Source: Solirubrobacter taibaiensis (lineage in GTDB: Bacteria; Actinomycetota; Thermoleophilia; Solirubrobacterales; Solirubrobacteraceae). From it: a stretch of DNA of 64,000 bases. The stretch is from positions 62,001 to 126,000 of the forward strand of contig JAPDDQ010000007.1 in NCBI GenBank assembly GCA_027587225.1. The letters are read 5' to 3'. Positions 16,369-24,610 of this stretch are shown in pieces. Under the pieces are notes generated by a model. That model searched no databases, was not told where the DNA came from, and worked only from the letters and a program-made list of their open reading frames with translations. A program made the position numbers and the translations under genes. Numbering within the stretch: position 1 is the stretch's first letter; each line of letters opens with the position of its first letter.

Positions 16369-17456
16369 GTCTCAGAGATTGCCGCCCGCTGAGCGCTGCG
16401 ACCATCGTGCACCCCAGTGAGCCCAGGTGCGGCCACCCGCCGTGCCCCGTCGGTCCACCGCCGTCGCCCCGCGCCCCGCGCCCCGCGCCCCGCGCCCCGC
16501 GCCCCGCGCCCCGCGCCCCGCGCCCCGCCCGCGCCTTGGGCCGCCGCGCCCGCGTCGCTTTCTTCGCCCTCGGGCGCGGCGCCGAAATCGCCGATCCGGC
16601 CTTGCGCCGCCAGCCGGTACGCGGCCGCGGCGCGGCGCAGCGACGTCGCCGCCTCCGGCCACGAGACCGCCGGGCCGAGCGCGGCCAGGTCGTCGCCCAG
16701 CGCGCTCTCGAGCGCCTTTCTCCGCCCGGGGCCGTCCGGGTCGGGGAGCATCACGGCCGCCAACCCGCTGACGGCCGCGCCGACCGCCCCTGGGCCGAGC
16801 CGCCGGGCCAGGCGCGCGGCGACGTTGTCGAGCTCGTCCGTGGCCTCGGGCTGCTCGGCCTCGCCGACGACGATCGCGGCGACGCGGCGGGGGAGCGTCC
16901 AGCCTGCGGACTGGGCCGCGGTGCGCAGGGTCTCTTCGGCCGCGGGCGGCTCCTGCACGAGCAGGCGGACCAGGCCCCGGCGGCGGCGCTGGGACTCGCC
17001 GGCCGCTTCGGACTGCGCCTCGGCGAACCCGGCCGCGCTCTCGGCGGAGATCTCGTCGATGTACGCGAACATCGCCTCGCCGAGGTCGTACAGGGCGTCG
17101 GGCGCGAAGCCCGCACGCGTGCCGGCCTCGACGAACCGCCGCCAAGCGAGCTTCGCCCCGACGCGGTAGGCGGCGAGGAGGGCGTCGAGCGTCCGTCCCG
17201 CGCGGTACTCGCCCGCTCCGAGGCGGACGTACGTGTCACGCGCGCTTGACTCCGATTTGGGCGCGGCGCCGCCGAGTACGTCGACGAAGCGGTTCAGCGC
17301 GACCTCCACGCCGAAGCGCACGACCTCGCCGAACCGGCCCTCCATCGCGCGGGCGTAGTCGGGCACTTCGCTCGCGATCGCGGCGATCATGTCGTCGGCG
17401 AGCTCGGGCAGGGTCTCGCGGAGCGCGTCGGTCGAAGACGAGGTCAGCGTCGCCAT
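16329..17456 (-). CDS. PucR/CdaR-like regulator lacking its C-terminal HTH
   Basis: Residues 1-300 look intact: an RsbRD/PucR-type N-terminal helical domain (IASEVPDYARAMEGRFGEVV, VRLGAGEYRAGRTLDALLAA), then a GGDEF-like middle region (VAAIVVGEAEQPEATDELDN, SGLAAVMLPDPDGPGRRKAL). Family members normally end with an HTH_30 domain. Here the reading frame enters nine copies of a 7-bp repeat (GARGAGRGARGAG) and ends in apparently random sequence at 16329, 40 bp inside the MFS gene. No HTH is found in the other two frames either. It is likely a truncated regulator or a collapsed assembly region. The start is ATG 17456. Confidence 0.6.
   Translation of the reverse strand: MATLTSSSTDALRETLPELADDMIAAIASEVPDYARAMEGRFGEVVRFGVEVALNRFVDVLGGAAPKSESSARDTYVRLGAGEYRAGRTLDALLAAYRVGAKLAWRRFVEAGTRAGFAPDALYDLGEAMFAYIDEISAESAAGFAEAQSEAAGESQRRRRGLVRLLVQEPPAAEETLRTAAQSAGWTLPRRVAAIVVGEAEQPEATDELDNVAARLARRLGPGAVGAAVSGLAAVMLPDPDGPGRRKALESALGDDLAALGPAVSWPEAATSLRRAAAAYRLAAQGRIGDFGAAPEGEESDAGAAAQGAGGARGAGRGARGAGRGARGAGRRRWTDGARRVAAPGLTGVHDGRSAQRAAISETCPAPTTSSRSRC
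16466..16528. repeat. Heptanucleotide tandem repeat, 9 perfect units of GCCCCGC
   Basis: Nine uninterrupted copies of GCCCCGC (63 bp) lie within the coding frame of the PucR-like gene. The 7-bp unit is not a multiple of three, so each unit gained or lost changes the downstream frame, and adjacent frames stay open through the repeat. This is the layout of a slippage-prone locus. It is also hard to sequence and assemble. Confidence 0.9.
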
Positions 17457-17542
17457 TTGTCACGAGGCTACAGAAATCGCTGACGGTAAGTGTGGCGACG
17501 TGCCAGGAACTTTGGGGTCCCTAACGGGTAGACCTTCGGACC

Positions 17543-18427
17543 GTGACGCGGAGCCATCGAGTCTTGAACCTTGCAGGAGTCCTGCTGCCCTTCTTGGGCG
17601 TCCTCCTGGCAATCGTCCTGCTGTGGGACACGCTGGTCGACTGGACGTCGCTGACCGCCCTGGCGGGGATGTACGTCCTGACCATCATGGGCGTCACGGT
17701 GGGCTTCCATCGGTTGTTCACGCACCGTTCGTTCGCTACCTACAAACCGGTCGAATACGTCCTCGCCATCATCGGCTCGATGGCGGTCGAGGGGCCGGTC
17801 ATGAACTGGGTGGCCGATCACCGCAAGCACCACGCCCACACCGACCAGGAGGGCGACCCGCACACCCCGCACGGACACGGCAGCGGGCTCAAGGGCGCGG
17901 TGACCGGCCTCTGGTACGCGCACATGGGCTGGCTGTTCGACCACTCCGGCACCAGCGAGCACACCAAGTACGCCCGCGACCTCCACGACGACCGCGGAAT
18001 GCAGCGCATCCACAAGACGTTCGCCCTGTGGGTCGCGATCGGCATCGCGATCCCGGCGCTGTTCGGGTTCGCCGTCAAGGGCACCCTGTGGGGCGCGTTC
18101 GAGGCGGCGCTGTGGGGCGGGCCGGTGCGGATCTTCCTCGTCCACCACGTGACGTGGTCGATCAACTCCGTCTGCCACTTCTTCGGCCGGCGGCGGTTCG
18201 CCGTCGACGATCACTCGACCAACGTGGCCTGGCTCTCGCTGCTCTCGATGGGTGAGTCCTGGCACCACAACCACCACACGTTCCCGCGCTCGGCCTTCCA
18301 CGGCCTGAAGGCCTGGGAGCGGGGGCTGGACCCGACGGGCTGGGTGATCCGCGGGATGCGGCGCGTGAAGCTGGCCTGGAACGTCGTCGAGATCACACCC
18401 GAGCGACAACAGCAGAAACTCGCTTAG
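17543..18427 (+). CDS. Acyl-CoA / fatty acid delta-9-type desaturase
   Basis: 294 residues with the three histidine boxes that hold the di-iron centre of membrane desaturases: His56-x4-His61 (HRLFTH), HRKHH at 93-97 and HHNHH at 241-245. Hydrophobic segments lie at about 8-30, 38-56, 72-90 and 155-190. It introduces a double bond into a saturated acyl chain, adjusting membrane fluidity. GTG 17543 has no clear ribosome binding site. It is divergent from the PucR-like gene and 12 bp upstream of the hydrolase gene. Confidence 0.9.
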   Translation: MTRSHRVLNLAGVLLPFLGVLLAIVLLWDTLVDWTSLTALAGMYVLTIMGVTVGFHRLFTHRSFATYKPVEYVLAIIGSMAVEGPVMNWVADHRKHHAHTDQEGDPHTPHGHGSGLKGAVTGLWYAHMGWLFDHSGTSEHTKYARDLHDDRGMQRIHKTFALWVAIGIAIPALFGFAVKGTLWGAFEAALWGGPVRIFLVHHVTWSINSVCHFFGRRRFAVDDHSTNVAWLSLLSMGESWHHNHHTFPRSAFHGLKAWERGLDPTGWVIRGMRRVKLAWNVVEITPERQQQKLA

Positions 18428-18433
18428 TAGTTT
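18428..18433 (+). promoter_or_regulatory. Putative -10 element (TAGTTT) of the hydrolase gene
   Basis: TAGTTT ends 6 bases before the ATG at 18440 and follows the desaturase stop directly. No ribosome binding site is visible, which fits leaderless transcription. Confidence 0.3.
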
Positions 18434-18439
18434 CAGCGC

Positions 18440-19153
18440 ATGTCGCAGCCAACCATCGTCTTGGTCCATGGTGCATGGGCCGACGCCTCCAGCTGGAACC
18501 CGGTCGCCACCGAGTTGCAGAGCCAGGGCTTCACCGTCCTGGCGCCGACCAACCTCCTGCGGTCGGTGACGATCGACGCGCCGTACGTCAGTTCGTTCCT
18601 GGCCCAGCGGACCTCCGGGCCGGTCGTGCTCGTCGGCCATTCCTACGGCGGCTTCGTGATCTCCAATGTCACCGCGGAGAACGTCAAAGCGCTTGTCTTC
18701 GTCGACGCGTTCATCCCCGACGAGGGTGAGACCGTGTTCCAGATCCTCGGCGGTTCGGGGTCGGCGTTCGACATCCCGGACCCGAGCGTCGTGTTCGACG
18801 TCGCCGGCTATCCGGGTGCGCCGGAGGGCGACGCCGAGGCGTTCCTGAAGCCCGAGACCGTCCACACCGCGTTCGCCCAGGACCTGCCCGAGGCTGACCG
18901 CTGGTTGATCGCCGCGGGCCAGCGGCCGATCACGCTCAGCGCCAACGCCACGCCTTCCGGCTCCGGCGCCTGGAAGACCCTGCCGAGCTGGACCGTGATC
19001 GGCACCGAGGACAAGGTCATCCCGCCGGCCACGCAGCGGTCGATGGCCGAGCGCGCGGGCTCGACCATCACCGAGGCGCCCGGTTCGCACGTCTCGATGG
19101 TCTCTCAGCCTCAGGTCACGATCGACGCGATCCTGGCCGCCGCTGAGGCCTAG
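18440..19153 (+). CDS. Alpha/beta hydrolase
   Basis: 237 residues. VLVHGAWADASSW carries the oxyanion-hole segment, and GHSYGG places the nucleophile at Ser68. The acid is in VIGTEDKVIP, and the catalytic His in GSHVSMVSQP near the C-terminus. The lid region is short and the overall pattern is that of small esterase-like hydrolases (salicylate esterase / methylesterase type). The substrate is unknown. Placement 12 bp after the desaturase suggests co-transcription, though a -10-like hexamer lies between them. Confidence 0.88.
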   Translation: MSQPTIVLVHGAWADASSWNPVATELQSQGFTVLAPTNLLRSVTIDAPYVSSFLAQRTSGPVVLVGHSYGGFVISNVTAENVKALVFVDAFIPDEGETVFQILGGSGSAFDIPDPSVVFDVAGYPGAPEGDAEAFLKPETVHTAFAQDLPEADRWLIAAGQRPITLSANATPSGSGAWKTLPSWTVIGTEDKVIPPATQRSMAERAGSTITEAPGSHVSMVSQPQVTIDAILAAAEA

Positions 19154-19363
19154 CTAGCCCTCAAAGACGTCGTCAATGAGCTTGCGGATCTCATTGGCGG
19201 CGTCCTGAATCCGCTGCGCGAACTCGCGCCGGTCGGCCTCCGAGATGTCTCGCTCGCCGGCCAGCACCTCCGCGAACCCGGCGACGATCGTCAGCGGCGT
19301 GCGCAGGTCATGGCGGAGGCGCCGACGCGCCTCGGCGTCCAGCACGAGGTCGTCTTCGCTCAC
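19154..19363 (-). CDS. Stand-alone histidine kinase DHp (HisKA) domain, 69 residues
   Basis: The whole protein is a dimerisation/phosphoacceptor helix pair: RRRLRHDLRTPLTIVAGFAE with the H-box His18, then EFAQRIQDAANEIRKLIDDV. There is no sensor, membrane or ATPase domain, and no open frame continues it. GTG 19363 overlaps the stop of the NarL-type regulator (GTGA), so the two are translationally coupled. It could be a phosphotransfer or kinase-inhibiting partner, or the remnant of a degraded kinase. The open frame and coupling argue for a functional gene. Confidence 0.7.
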   Translation of the reverse strand: MSEDDLVLDAEARRRLRHDLRTPLTIVAGFAEVLAGERDISEADRREFAQRIQDAANEIRKLIDDVFEG

Positions 19364-19995
19364 GAGCGTCCGGGCGACGAGATGAAGCCCTCGCGGAGCG
19401 CGATGGCGATGGCGTGGACGCGGGTGTTGGCCTCGAGCTTGTTCATGGCGTTGCGGATGTGGGTCTTGATCGTCTCAGGCGACAGGAACAGGCGCTCCGC
19501 TACCTGCTCGCCGGTCAGGCCCTGCGCGAGCAGGTCCATGATCTCGCGCTCGCGCTTGGAGAGGCCCTTCTGCTTCTGCGTGCTGCGCTGGGAGAGTAGG
19601 GCGGGGCGCAGACGCGGGTCCACGTACGTGCCGCCTTCGGCGACGGTCCGCAGCGCGGACGTGAGCTCTTCCTGGGTGCCGTCCTTGAGCGCGTAGCCGC
19701 GCGCGCCGGAGTCCAACCCGCTGATCAACAGCTCGATCTCGCTGGAGCCGGTGTAGAGCACGACACGCCGCTCGGGATCGGCGTCGAGCAGCTGGGCGGT
19801 GAGGTCGATGCCGGACTCCTCGCCGAGTCGGATGTCGACCAGCGCGACATCCGGTTGCAGGCGTTCGATCAGCTCCCGTCCGTCGCTCGCGGTGCCGGCG
19901 GTGCCCACCACTTCGATCCCGGCGCGGGCGAGCAGCAGCTCGAGCCCTTCGCGGAGGGCTTGGTGATCTTCGATCAGGACTAGTCGAAGCGACAT
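19360..19995 (-). CDS. NarL/FixJ-type LuxR-family response regulator
   Basis: 211 residues from ATG 19995 (MSLRLVLIEDHQALREGL). The receiver has Asp10, phosphoacceptor Asp54 (ALVDIRLGEE) and Lys104 (YALKDG). After a linker, the GerE HTH (LSKREREIMDLLAQGLTGEQ, LSPETIKTHIRNAMNKLEAN) binds DNA. The kinase is not evident: only the kinase fragment downstream is coupled to it. The 57 bp to the divergent PafBC gene form a shared promoter region. Confidence 0.9.
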   Translation of the reverse strand: MSLRLVLIEDHQALREGLELLLARAGIEVVGTAGTASDGRELIERLQPDVALVDIRLGEESGIDLTAQLLDADPERRVVLYTGSSEIELLISGLDSGARGYALKDGTQEELTSALRTVAEGGTYVDPRLRPALLSQRSTQKQKGLSKREREIMDLLAQGLTGEQVAERLFLSPETIKTHIRNAMNKLEANTRVHAIAIALREGFISSPGRS

Positions 19996-20052
19996 GCGGA
20001 ATCGCGCAAAAAGCGCGGGAACCCAGCATAGGTCTTCGCGCGTCACTCTAAG

Positions 20053-22086
20053 GTGTGGCGCAGTTTGGCGAAGGACACGGAAAAGCTCATCCGCCAGCTG
20101 TCGCTGATCTCCTACTTGATGGCAGAGCGGCGGCCGGTAACGGCCACTGAGATCAGGCGCGACGTGGAGGGCTACTCGGACATGACCGAGGATGCGTTCG
20201 CGCGACGTTTCTACGCGGACCGAGCCGAGCTCGACGCGCTCGGCATCCACCTCAGTGTGGACAAGCCCGCGGACGGGTTCTCCGAGCAGGAGAACTACTC
20301 GCTGGCGCCCGAGGCGTTCCATCTGCCGCCGATCGCGTTCACCGACGCCGAGCGTGCCGCGCTGCAGACGGCGCTCACGCTGCTCGACGGTGAGTTCGCG
20401 TACGCCGAGCCGCTGCGGCTCGCGCTGCAGCAGATCACCTGGGGGCGGCCATCGCCGCTGGGGTCGGACTCGCGCCAGACGATCGGGCTCGGGATCACCG
20501 CTTCGGCCGGCGGCGGGGAAGTCTCAGCTCGCCTGGCCAAGATCGACACCGCGATCTACCGCCGCAAGCGCATCGAGTTCGAGTACCACACGATGGAGAC
20601 CGACCAGACCGCCCAGCGGCGCGTCGATCCCTACCACCTGCTGTTCGAGGGCGGGCAGTTCTACCTCGTGGGCTACTCGCACGAGCGCAAGGACGTGCGC
20701 GTCTTCCGGCTCTCCCGGGTGCGCGGCAAGGTGGCGTACGCGACCAAGGCCGAGCACGACTTCCAGCGCCCCGAAGACTTTGACCCGCGTGGCTTCGCGA
20801 ACCGCATCCCGTGGCAGCTCGGCGATCCGGCCGGGGTGGCCGAGGTCGAGATCCCCGAGGACCTGGTCTGGTACGTGGAGCGCCAGTACGGCATGTACGG
20901 GACCTTCGAGGGCAACGTCTACAAGACGCCGTACCGCAACGGTCGGCTGCTGATCTCCTGGGCGCTCGAGTACGGGTTGCGGATCCTCGGCCCGCCGGAG
21001 CTGGTGGATGAAGCCCGCACGCGCGTGGACCGCATCATCGAAGCCCATCGCGGCGAGCCCGTCCCGGTCGTTCCGAGCCGCACGCCGCCGGTCACGCCGC
21101 CCGCCGAGTCCAACGGGCGCGGGCGCAGCGAGGCCGCGATCCGGCCGGAGCGCTTCGCGCGGCTGGTGACGCTGGCCACGGTGCTGATCTCCGCCGGCCG
21201 CAAGCGCGACACGCTGCTCGTGGCCGACGTGTGCGAGCAGCTCCAGCTCTCCCCGCAGGAGCTGCGCGAGGACGTCGCGGTGCTGAACGTCGTCAACTTC
21301 GGCGGTGGCGCGTACGTCATTTACGCCGAGGTCAAGCCGACCGGCGAGATCGAGGTCGACGTCGAGCCGTACTCGGACACGTTCGACCGGCCCGCCCGGC
21401 TGCTCCCGATCGAAGGCAACGCGCTGGTCGCGGCCATCGACCACTTGAAGGTGGTCCACGCCGACCTGCAGTCCGCGCGCCAGAAGGTCGTGGACGCGCT
21501 CGGCTTCGACCCGGTGGAAGAGGGCCTGCACATCGTCTCCACGCGCGTCGACGAGGGGATCATGCACACCATCGAGCGGGCGATGCACGACAACCGCCTG
21601 CTCCAGCTCGAGTACTGGACGCCGTCGAGCGACCGCTACTCCGAGCGCTCCGTGGAGCCCTACGCGATGATCAACAGCCGCGAGGGCTGGTACGTCGCCG
21701 CCTGGGACCTCAAGAACGAGCAGCTGCGCCACTTCCGCCTGGATCGCATCAAGGGTGCGCAGGTGGAAGACAAGACGTTCGAGCCGCGCGAAGGGCTCAA
21801 CCCCGCCGCCGACATCGGTGGCTGGCCACGCACCGGCCGGATCGGCGGCTCTCGCTCCGCCCGGGTGAAGGTCAGTGCCGAACAAGCGCGCTGGACCCGC
21901 GAGCAGCGCACCGTGTTGACGGAACTCGAAGGCGACGAGGTCGTCGTCGAGTACACGTTCAAGGGCCTCGACTTCCTCGTCCGCGAAGTCTTGAAGGAAG
22001 CGGGCGACGCGGTTGTGCTGGAGCCCGCCGACGCCCGCGAAGCCGTGCTGGTCGCCGCCGAGGCCCTGATCGCCCGCGCCACATGA
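20053..22086 (+). CDS. pafBC: PafBC-like fused double WYL-domain transcriptional regulator
   Basis: 677 residues containing two copies of the HTH-plus-WYL architecture. The PafB-like half has an HTH at about 10-75 and a WYL core (IEFEYHTMETDQTAQRRVDP, GGQFYLVGYSHERKDVRVFR). The PafC-like half starts at about 360 (IRPERFARLVTLATVLISAG) with a second WYL core (LQLEYWTPSSDRYSERSVEP, REGWYVAAWDLKNEQLRHFR). In actinobacteria PafB/PafC control the LexA-independent DNA damage response. Proteasome genes are not nearby here. The start is GTG 20053, with TTG 20065 possible. The stop overlaps the next ATG (ATGA). Confidence 0.82.
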   Translation: MWRSLAKDTEKLIRQLSLISYLMAERRPVTATEIRRDVEGYSDMTEDAFARRFYADRAELDALGIHLSVDKPADGFSEQENYSLAPEAFHLPPIAFTDAERAALQTALTLLDGEFAYAEPLRLALQQITWGRPSPLGSDSRQTIGLGITASAGGGEVSARLAKIDTAIYRRKRIEFEYHTMETDQTAQRRVDPYHLLFEGGQFYLVGYSHERKDVRVFRLSRVRGKVAYATKAEHDFQRPEDFDPRGFANRIPWQLGDPAGVAEVEIPEDLVWYVERQYGMYGTFEGNVYKTPYRNGRLLISWALEYGLRILGPPELVDEARTRVDRIIEAHRGEPVPVVPSRTPPVTPPAESNGRGRSEAAIRPERFARLVTLATVLISAGRKRDTLLVADVCEQLQLSPQELREDVAVLNVVNFGGGAYVIYAEVKPTGEIEVDVEPYSDTFDRPARLLPIEGNALVAAIDHLKVVHADLQSARQKVVDALGFDPVEEGLHIVSTRVDEGIMHTIERAMHDNRLLQLEYWTPSSDRYSERSVEPYAMINSREGWYVAAWDLKNEQLRHFRLDRIKGAQVEDKTFEPREGLNPAADIGGWPRTGRIGGSRSARVKVSAEQARWTREQRTVLTELEGDEVVVEYTFKGLDFLVREVLKEAGDAVVLEPADAREAVLVAAEALIARAT

Positions 22087-22517
22087 ACCGCCGCGCGGCG
22101 ATCGCGATGTCGCCGGGCGAGGTGCTCGACTTCCTGGAGTCGGAGCGCGTGGTGACGGTGGCGACGATCGGGCGGGACGGGTGGCCGCACCTGATGCCGC
22201 TGTGGTTCGTGGTGCGCGACGGGGAGTGCTGGGGCTGGACCTACGGGAAGTCCCAGAAGGTGCGCAACCTGGAACGCGACCCGCGCTGCACGCTGCAGGT
22301 CGAGGCCGGTGAGAGCTACGGCGAGTTGCGGGGGGTGATGATCAAGGCGCGGGCCGAGATCGTGCACGACGCCTCCACCGTTGCCGAGATCGGCAACGCC
22401 CTCTCGGCGCGGTACGGCGACGGGTCGCCCGTCGACGCGCGGGTGGCGGCGAAGCGGGTAGCGCTGCGGTTCGGCGTTCAGTCCGTGGCGTCGTTCGATC
22501 ACCGCAAGCTGGGCTGA
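22083..22517 (+). CDS. Pyridoxamine 5'-phosphate oxidase-like (PPOX, split barrel) protein
   Basis: 144 residues with the split-barrel flavin-binding pattern: SERVVTVATIGRDGWPHLMP, LWFVVRDGECWGWTYGKSQK, VRNLERDPRCTLQVEAGESY. Such proteins bind FMN, F420 or haem and act in redox or detoxification. The cofactor cannot be told from sequence alone. It is coupled to PafBC by ATGA overlap, so it probably shares that transcript. Confidence 0.82.
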   Translation: MNRRAAIAMSPGEVLDFLESERVVTVATIGRDGWPHLMPLWFVVRDGECWGWTYGKSQKVRNLERDPRCTLQVEAGESYGELRGVMIKARAEIVHDASTVAEIGNALSARYGDGSPVDARVAAKRVALRFGVQSVASFDHRKLG

Positions 22518-22554
22518 GGGAGCGCCAACGCGCCACCCGGGCACGCGAACCGCG

Positions 22555-22581
22555 AGTTCGGACCGTATAGCGGTCCGAACT
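22555..22581. terminator. Perfect 11-bp-stem hairpin between convergent genes
   Basis: AGTTCGGACCG and CGGTCCGAACT pair perfectly around the loop TATAG. It lies between the PPOX gene (ending 22517) and the GntR gene (ending 22703), the expected place for a bidirectional terminator. There is no strong T-run. Nothing else is visible in the remaining 22518-22702 gap. Confidence 0.6.
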
Positions 22582-22702
22582 GATCACTCGCGTGGCGAAC
22601 GACCGTCCCTCGGCGTGAAAAGACGTGAACGCCCAGGCGTTCACGCAGTGCGGGGCACCCGCCTCACCCGTAATCAGCGCGGGCGTGCTCGCAGTTGACG
22701 TT

Positions 22703-23311
22703 TCAGCGCCCTCGGATCGCCTCGAGCGCGCCGTCGAGGTGCGCGCGCAACACGGCCTCGGCGGCAGCACGGTCGCCGGCGGCGACCGCGGAGGCCAGTT
22801 CGCCGTGCTCGCGGATGCTGCGTTCGCGGCGCTCGACGGAGCGGGCCGTGGCGGCGGCCATGCGGCGCTGGCGGTCGCGGAGCGAGTCGTAGAGGGACAA
22901 CAGGATCTGGTTGTTGGTGCCGGCGACCAACGTGCGGTGGAACGCGCGGTCGGCCTCGATGAACGCGGGGATCTCGAGCCCGGCCTGGGCGGCGACCGAC
23001 TCGGCGAGCGCCGCCGCGACATCGCCGGGGCGCTCGATGATCCGCTCGATGGCGTAGCGCTCGATCACCCAGCGGGTCTCCATCACGGCCTCGGTTTCTG
23101 AGGCTGAGACCGGGACGACCAGGGCGCCGCGCTTCGGGTACAGGCGCAGCAGGCCTTCGGCCTCGAGCTGGCCGAAGGCGGCACGGACCGGGGTGCGGCT
23201 CATGCCCACCGCTTCGGCGATCTCACCCTCGCTGATGAGCTCGCCGCCGGGAAGCGAGCCGTCGAGGATGCGGTCTTTGACGTGCCGGTATGCGCGCTCG
23301 GAGGCGGACAT
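22703..23311 (-). CDS. GntR family regulator, FadR (FCD) subfamily
   Basis: 202 residues: GntR winged HTH at 1-70 (AYRHVKDRILDGSLPGGELI, GEIAEAVGMSRTPVRAAFGQ), then an all-helical FCD effector domain. FCD metal-ligand candidates are in EADRAFHRTLVAG and REHGELASAV, with a final His in RAHLDGAL. It probably represses the divergent MFS gene, which would make the pair a transporter plus its substrate-sensing regulator. The ATG at 23311 is 63 bp from the MFS start. Confidence 0.9.
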   Translation of the reverse strand: MSASERAYRHVKDRILDGSLPGGELISEGEIAEAVGMSRTPVRAAFGQLEAEGLLRLYPKRGALVVPVSASETEAVMETRWVIERYAIERIIERPGDVAAALAESVAAQAGLEIPAFIEADRAFHRTLVAGTNNQILLSLYDSLRDRQRRMAAATARSVERRERSIREHGELASAVAAGDRAAAEAVLRAHLDGALEAIRGR

Positions 23312-23343
23312 GCGCGGAGCCTACGCATACTCGCGGCGTACGT

Positions 23344-23366
23344 CATGCATACATGTTGGATACTAT
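23344..23366. promoter_or_regulatory. Candidate GntR operator and -10 of the MFS gene
   Basis: CATGCATACATG (23344-23355) is a near-palindrome. It lies just upstream of TACTAT (23361-23366), a -10-like hexamer 8 bases before the MFS ATG at 23375. A repressor bound here would occlude the promoter. GCATA at 23347-23351 and TATGC at 23364-23368 make an overlapping wider dyad. The assignment to the neighbouring GntR protein is inferred. Confidence 0.4.
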
Positions 23367-23374
23367 GCGCGTAC

Positions 23375-24610
23375 ATGACTGCGGCTTGGCGGATGTGGGC
23401 GTTGGCTGCGGCCTTCTATCTGGTGGCGATCTTCCATCGGATGAGCCTGGGGGTGGCGTCGATCGACGCGGCGGAACGGTTCGGGGTGACGACGAGCACG
23501 ATCGCGGTGCTCTCGACCGTGCAGCTGGGCATGTACCTGGTGTTCCAGATCCCGGCGGGCGTGCTGTCCGACCGGATCGGCCCGCGGCGGTCGCTCACGC
23601 TCGGCCTGCTGGCCATGGGTCTCGGTGAGTTGCTGTTCGCGGTGAGCCCGTCGATCGAGCTCGCCGTGCTCGGCCGCGCGCTCATCGGCGCCGGTGACGC
23701 CTGCATGTTCCTCAACGTCCTCCGGGTCGCCGCGCACTGGCTCCCGGACCGCCACTACGCGCTCGCCGCGGCGCTGACCGCGGCTTGAGGCGCGTTTGGC
23801 CAGCTGCTCTCGACGGCCCCGCTCTCAGCCGCGCTCTCCGGGATCGGCTGGACGCCGACGTTCGCCGCCAGCGGGATCCTCACCGCTGCGCTCGCGCTGT
23901 TCGCCGTGAGCCGGATCCAGGATCGCCCCCACCCCGCGGAGCCAGAACTCGCGCCGGGCGGCATCGCCGGCCGCATCCGGACGGTCGCGCCCGCGCACCC
24001 GCCGATCCTGCCCGCCCTCAAGCGCGCGTGGCGTTCTCCGGGCACCCGGCACGGGCTCTGGGTGCACTTCACGCTCAATGCCCCGTTCGTCACCCTCACG
24101 GGCCTGTGGGCCTACCCCTACCTCGTCGAGGGGCAGGGCATCGCGCCCGCCACGGCGGCGACCATGCTCGCCGGCAGCGTGGTGGTCTTCGGCGTCTCCG
24201 CGCCGCTGCTGGGCATGCTCGTCGGCCGCCGCCCGCACCTGCGCGGCGCGCTGTCCAGCGGCGTCGCGCTCACGACGGCGACCGGTCTCGCCGCGCTGCT
24301 CGGCTGGCCAGGCGGCCACCCGCCGCTGGTCCTGATCGCTGCCGTGCTCGCCGCCGCGGCGTTCGGCGGCGCCGCCAGCATGCTCGCGTTCGACCTCGCG
24401 CGCGAAGGCGGCGGAAGCGCTTCGAGCATGGTCAACATCGGCGGGTTCGGGTCCGCGATCATCGGCCAGGCGGCGATCGGGCTGCTCGTCTCGATCCACC
24501 TGGACTACCGGCTCGCACTCACGCCGCTGCTGGCTCTAGCCGCATGGGGAGCCGTCCAGACGGTCCGCCACGCTAGCCTGCCGCTGCCATGGAGCAGCTC
24601 AAGGGCCTGA
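23375..24610 (+). pseudogene. MFS transporter interrupted by an in-frame TGA
   Basis: The first 137 codons encode helices 1-4 of an MFS permease (LAAAFYLVAIFHRMSLGV; the motif-A loop GVLSDRIGPRRSLTLG; GRALIGAGDACMFLNVLRVA). TGA occurs at 23786-23788, but the same frame continues uninterrupted as GAFGQLLSTAPL through seven or eight more helices to 24610. No frameshift is needed: one base change (for example GGA or TGG to TGA) explains it. The product is truncated unless the stop is read through or is a sequencing error. The 3' end overlaps rfbA by 22 bp. Confidence 0.8.
24574..24579 (+). promoter_or_regulatory. Putative -10 element (TAGCCT) of rfbA
   Basis: TAGCCT ends 9 bases before the ATG at 24589, inside the 3' end of the broken MFS gene. 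There is no ribosome binding site, so a leaderless rfbA transcript is plausible. Confidence 0.35.

Noticed and set aside
16466-16528. Possible CRISPR-like array
   Set aside because: Seven-base perfect tandem units without spacers; a microsatellite, not a CRISPR.
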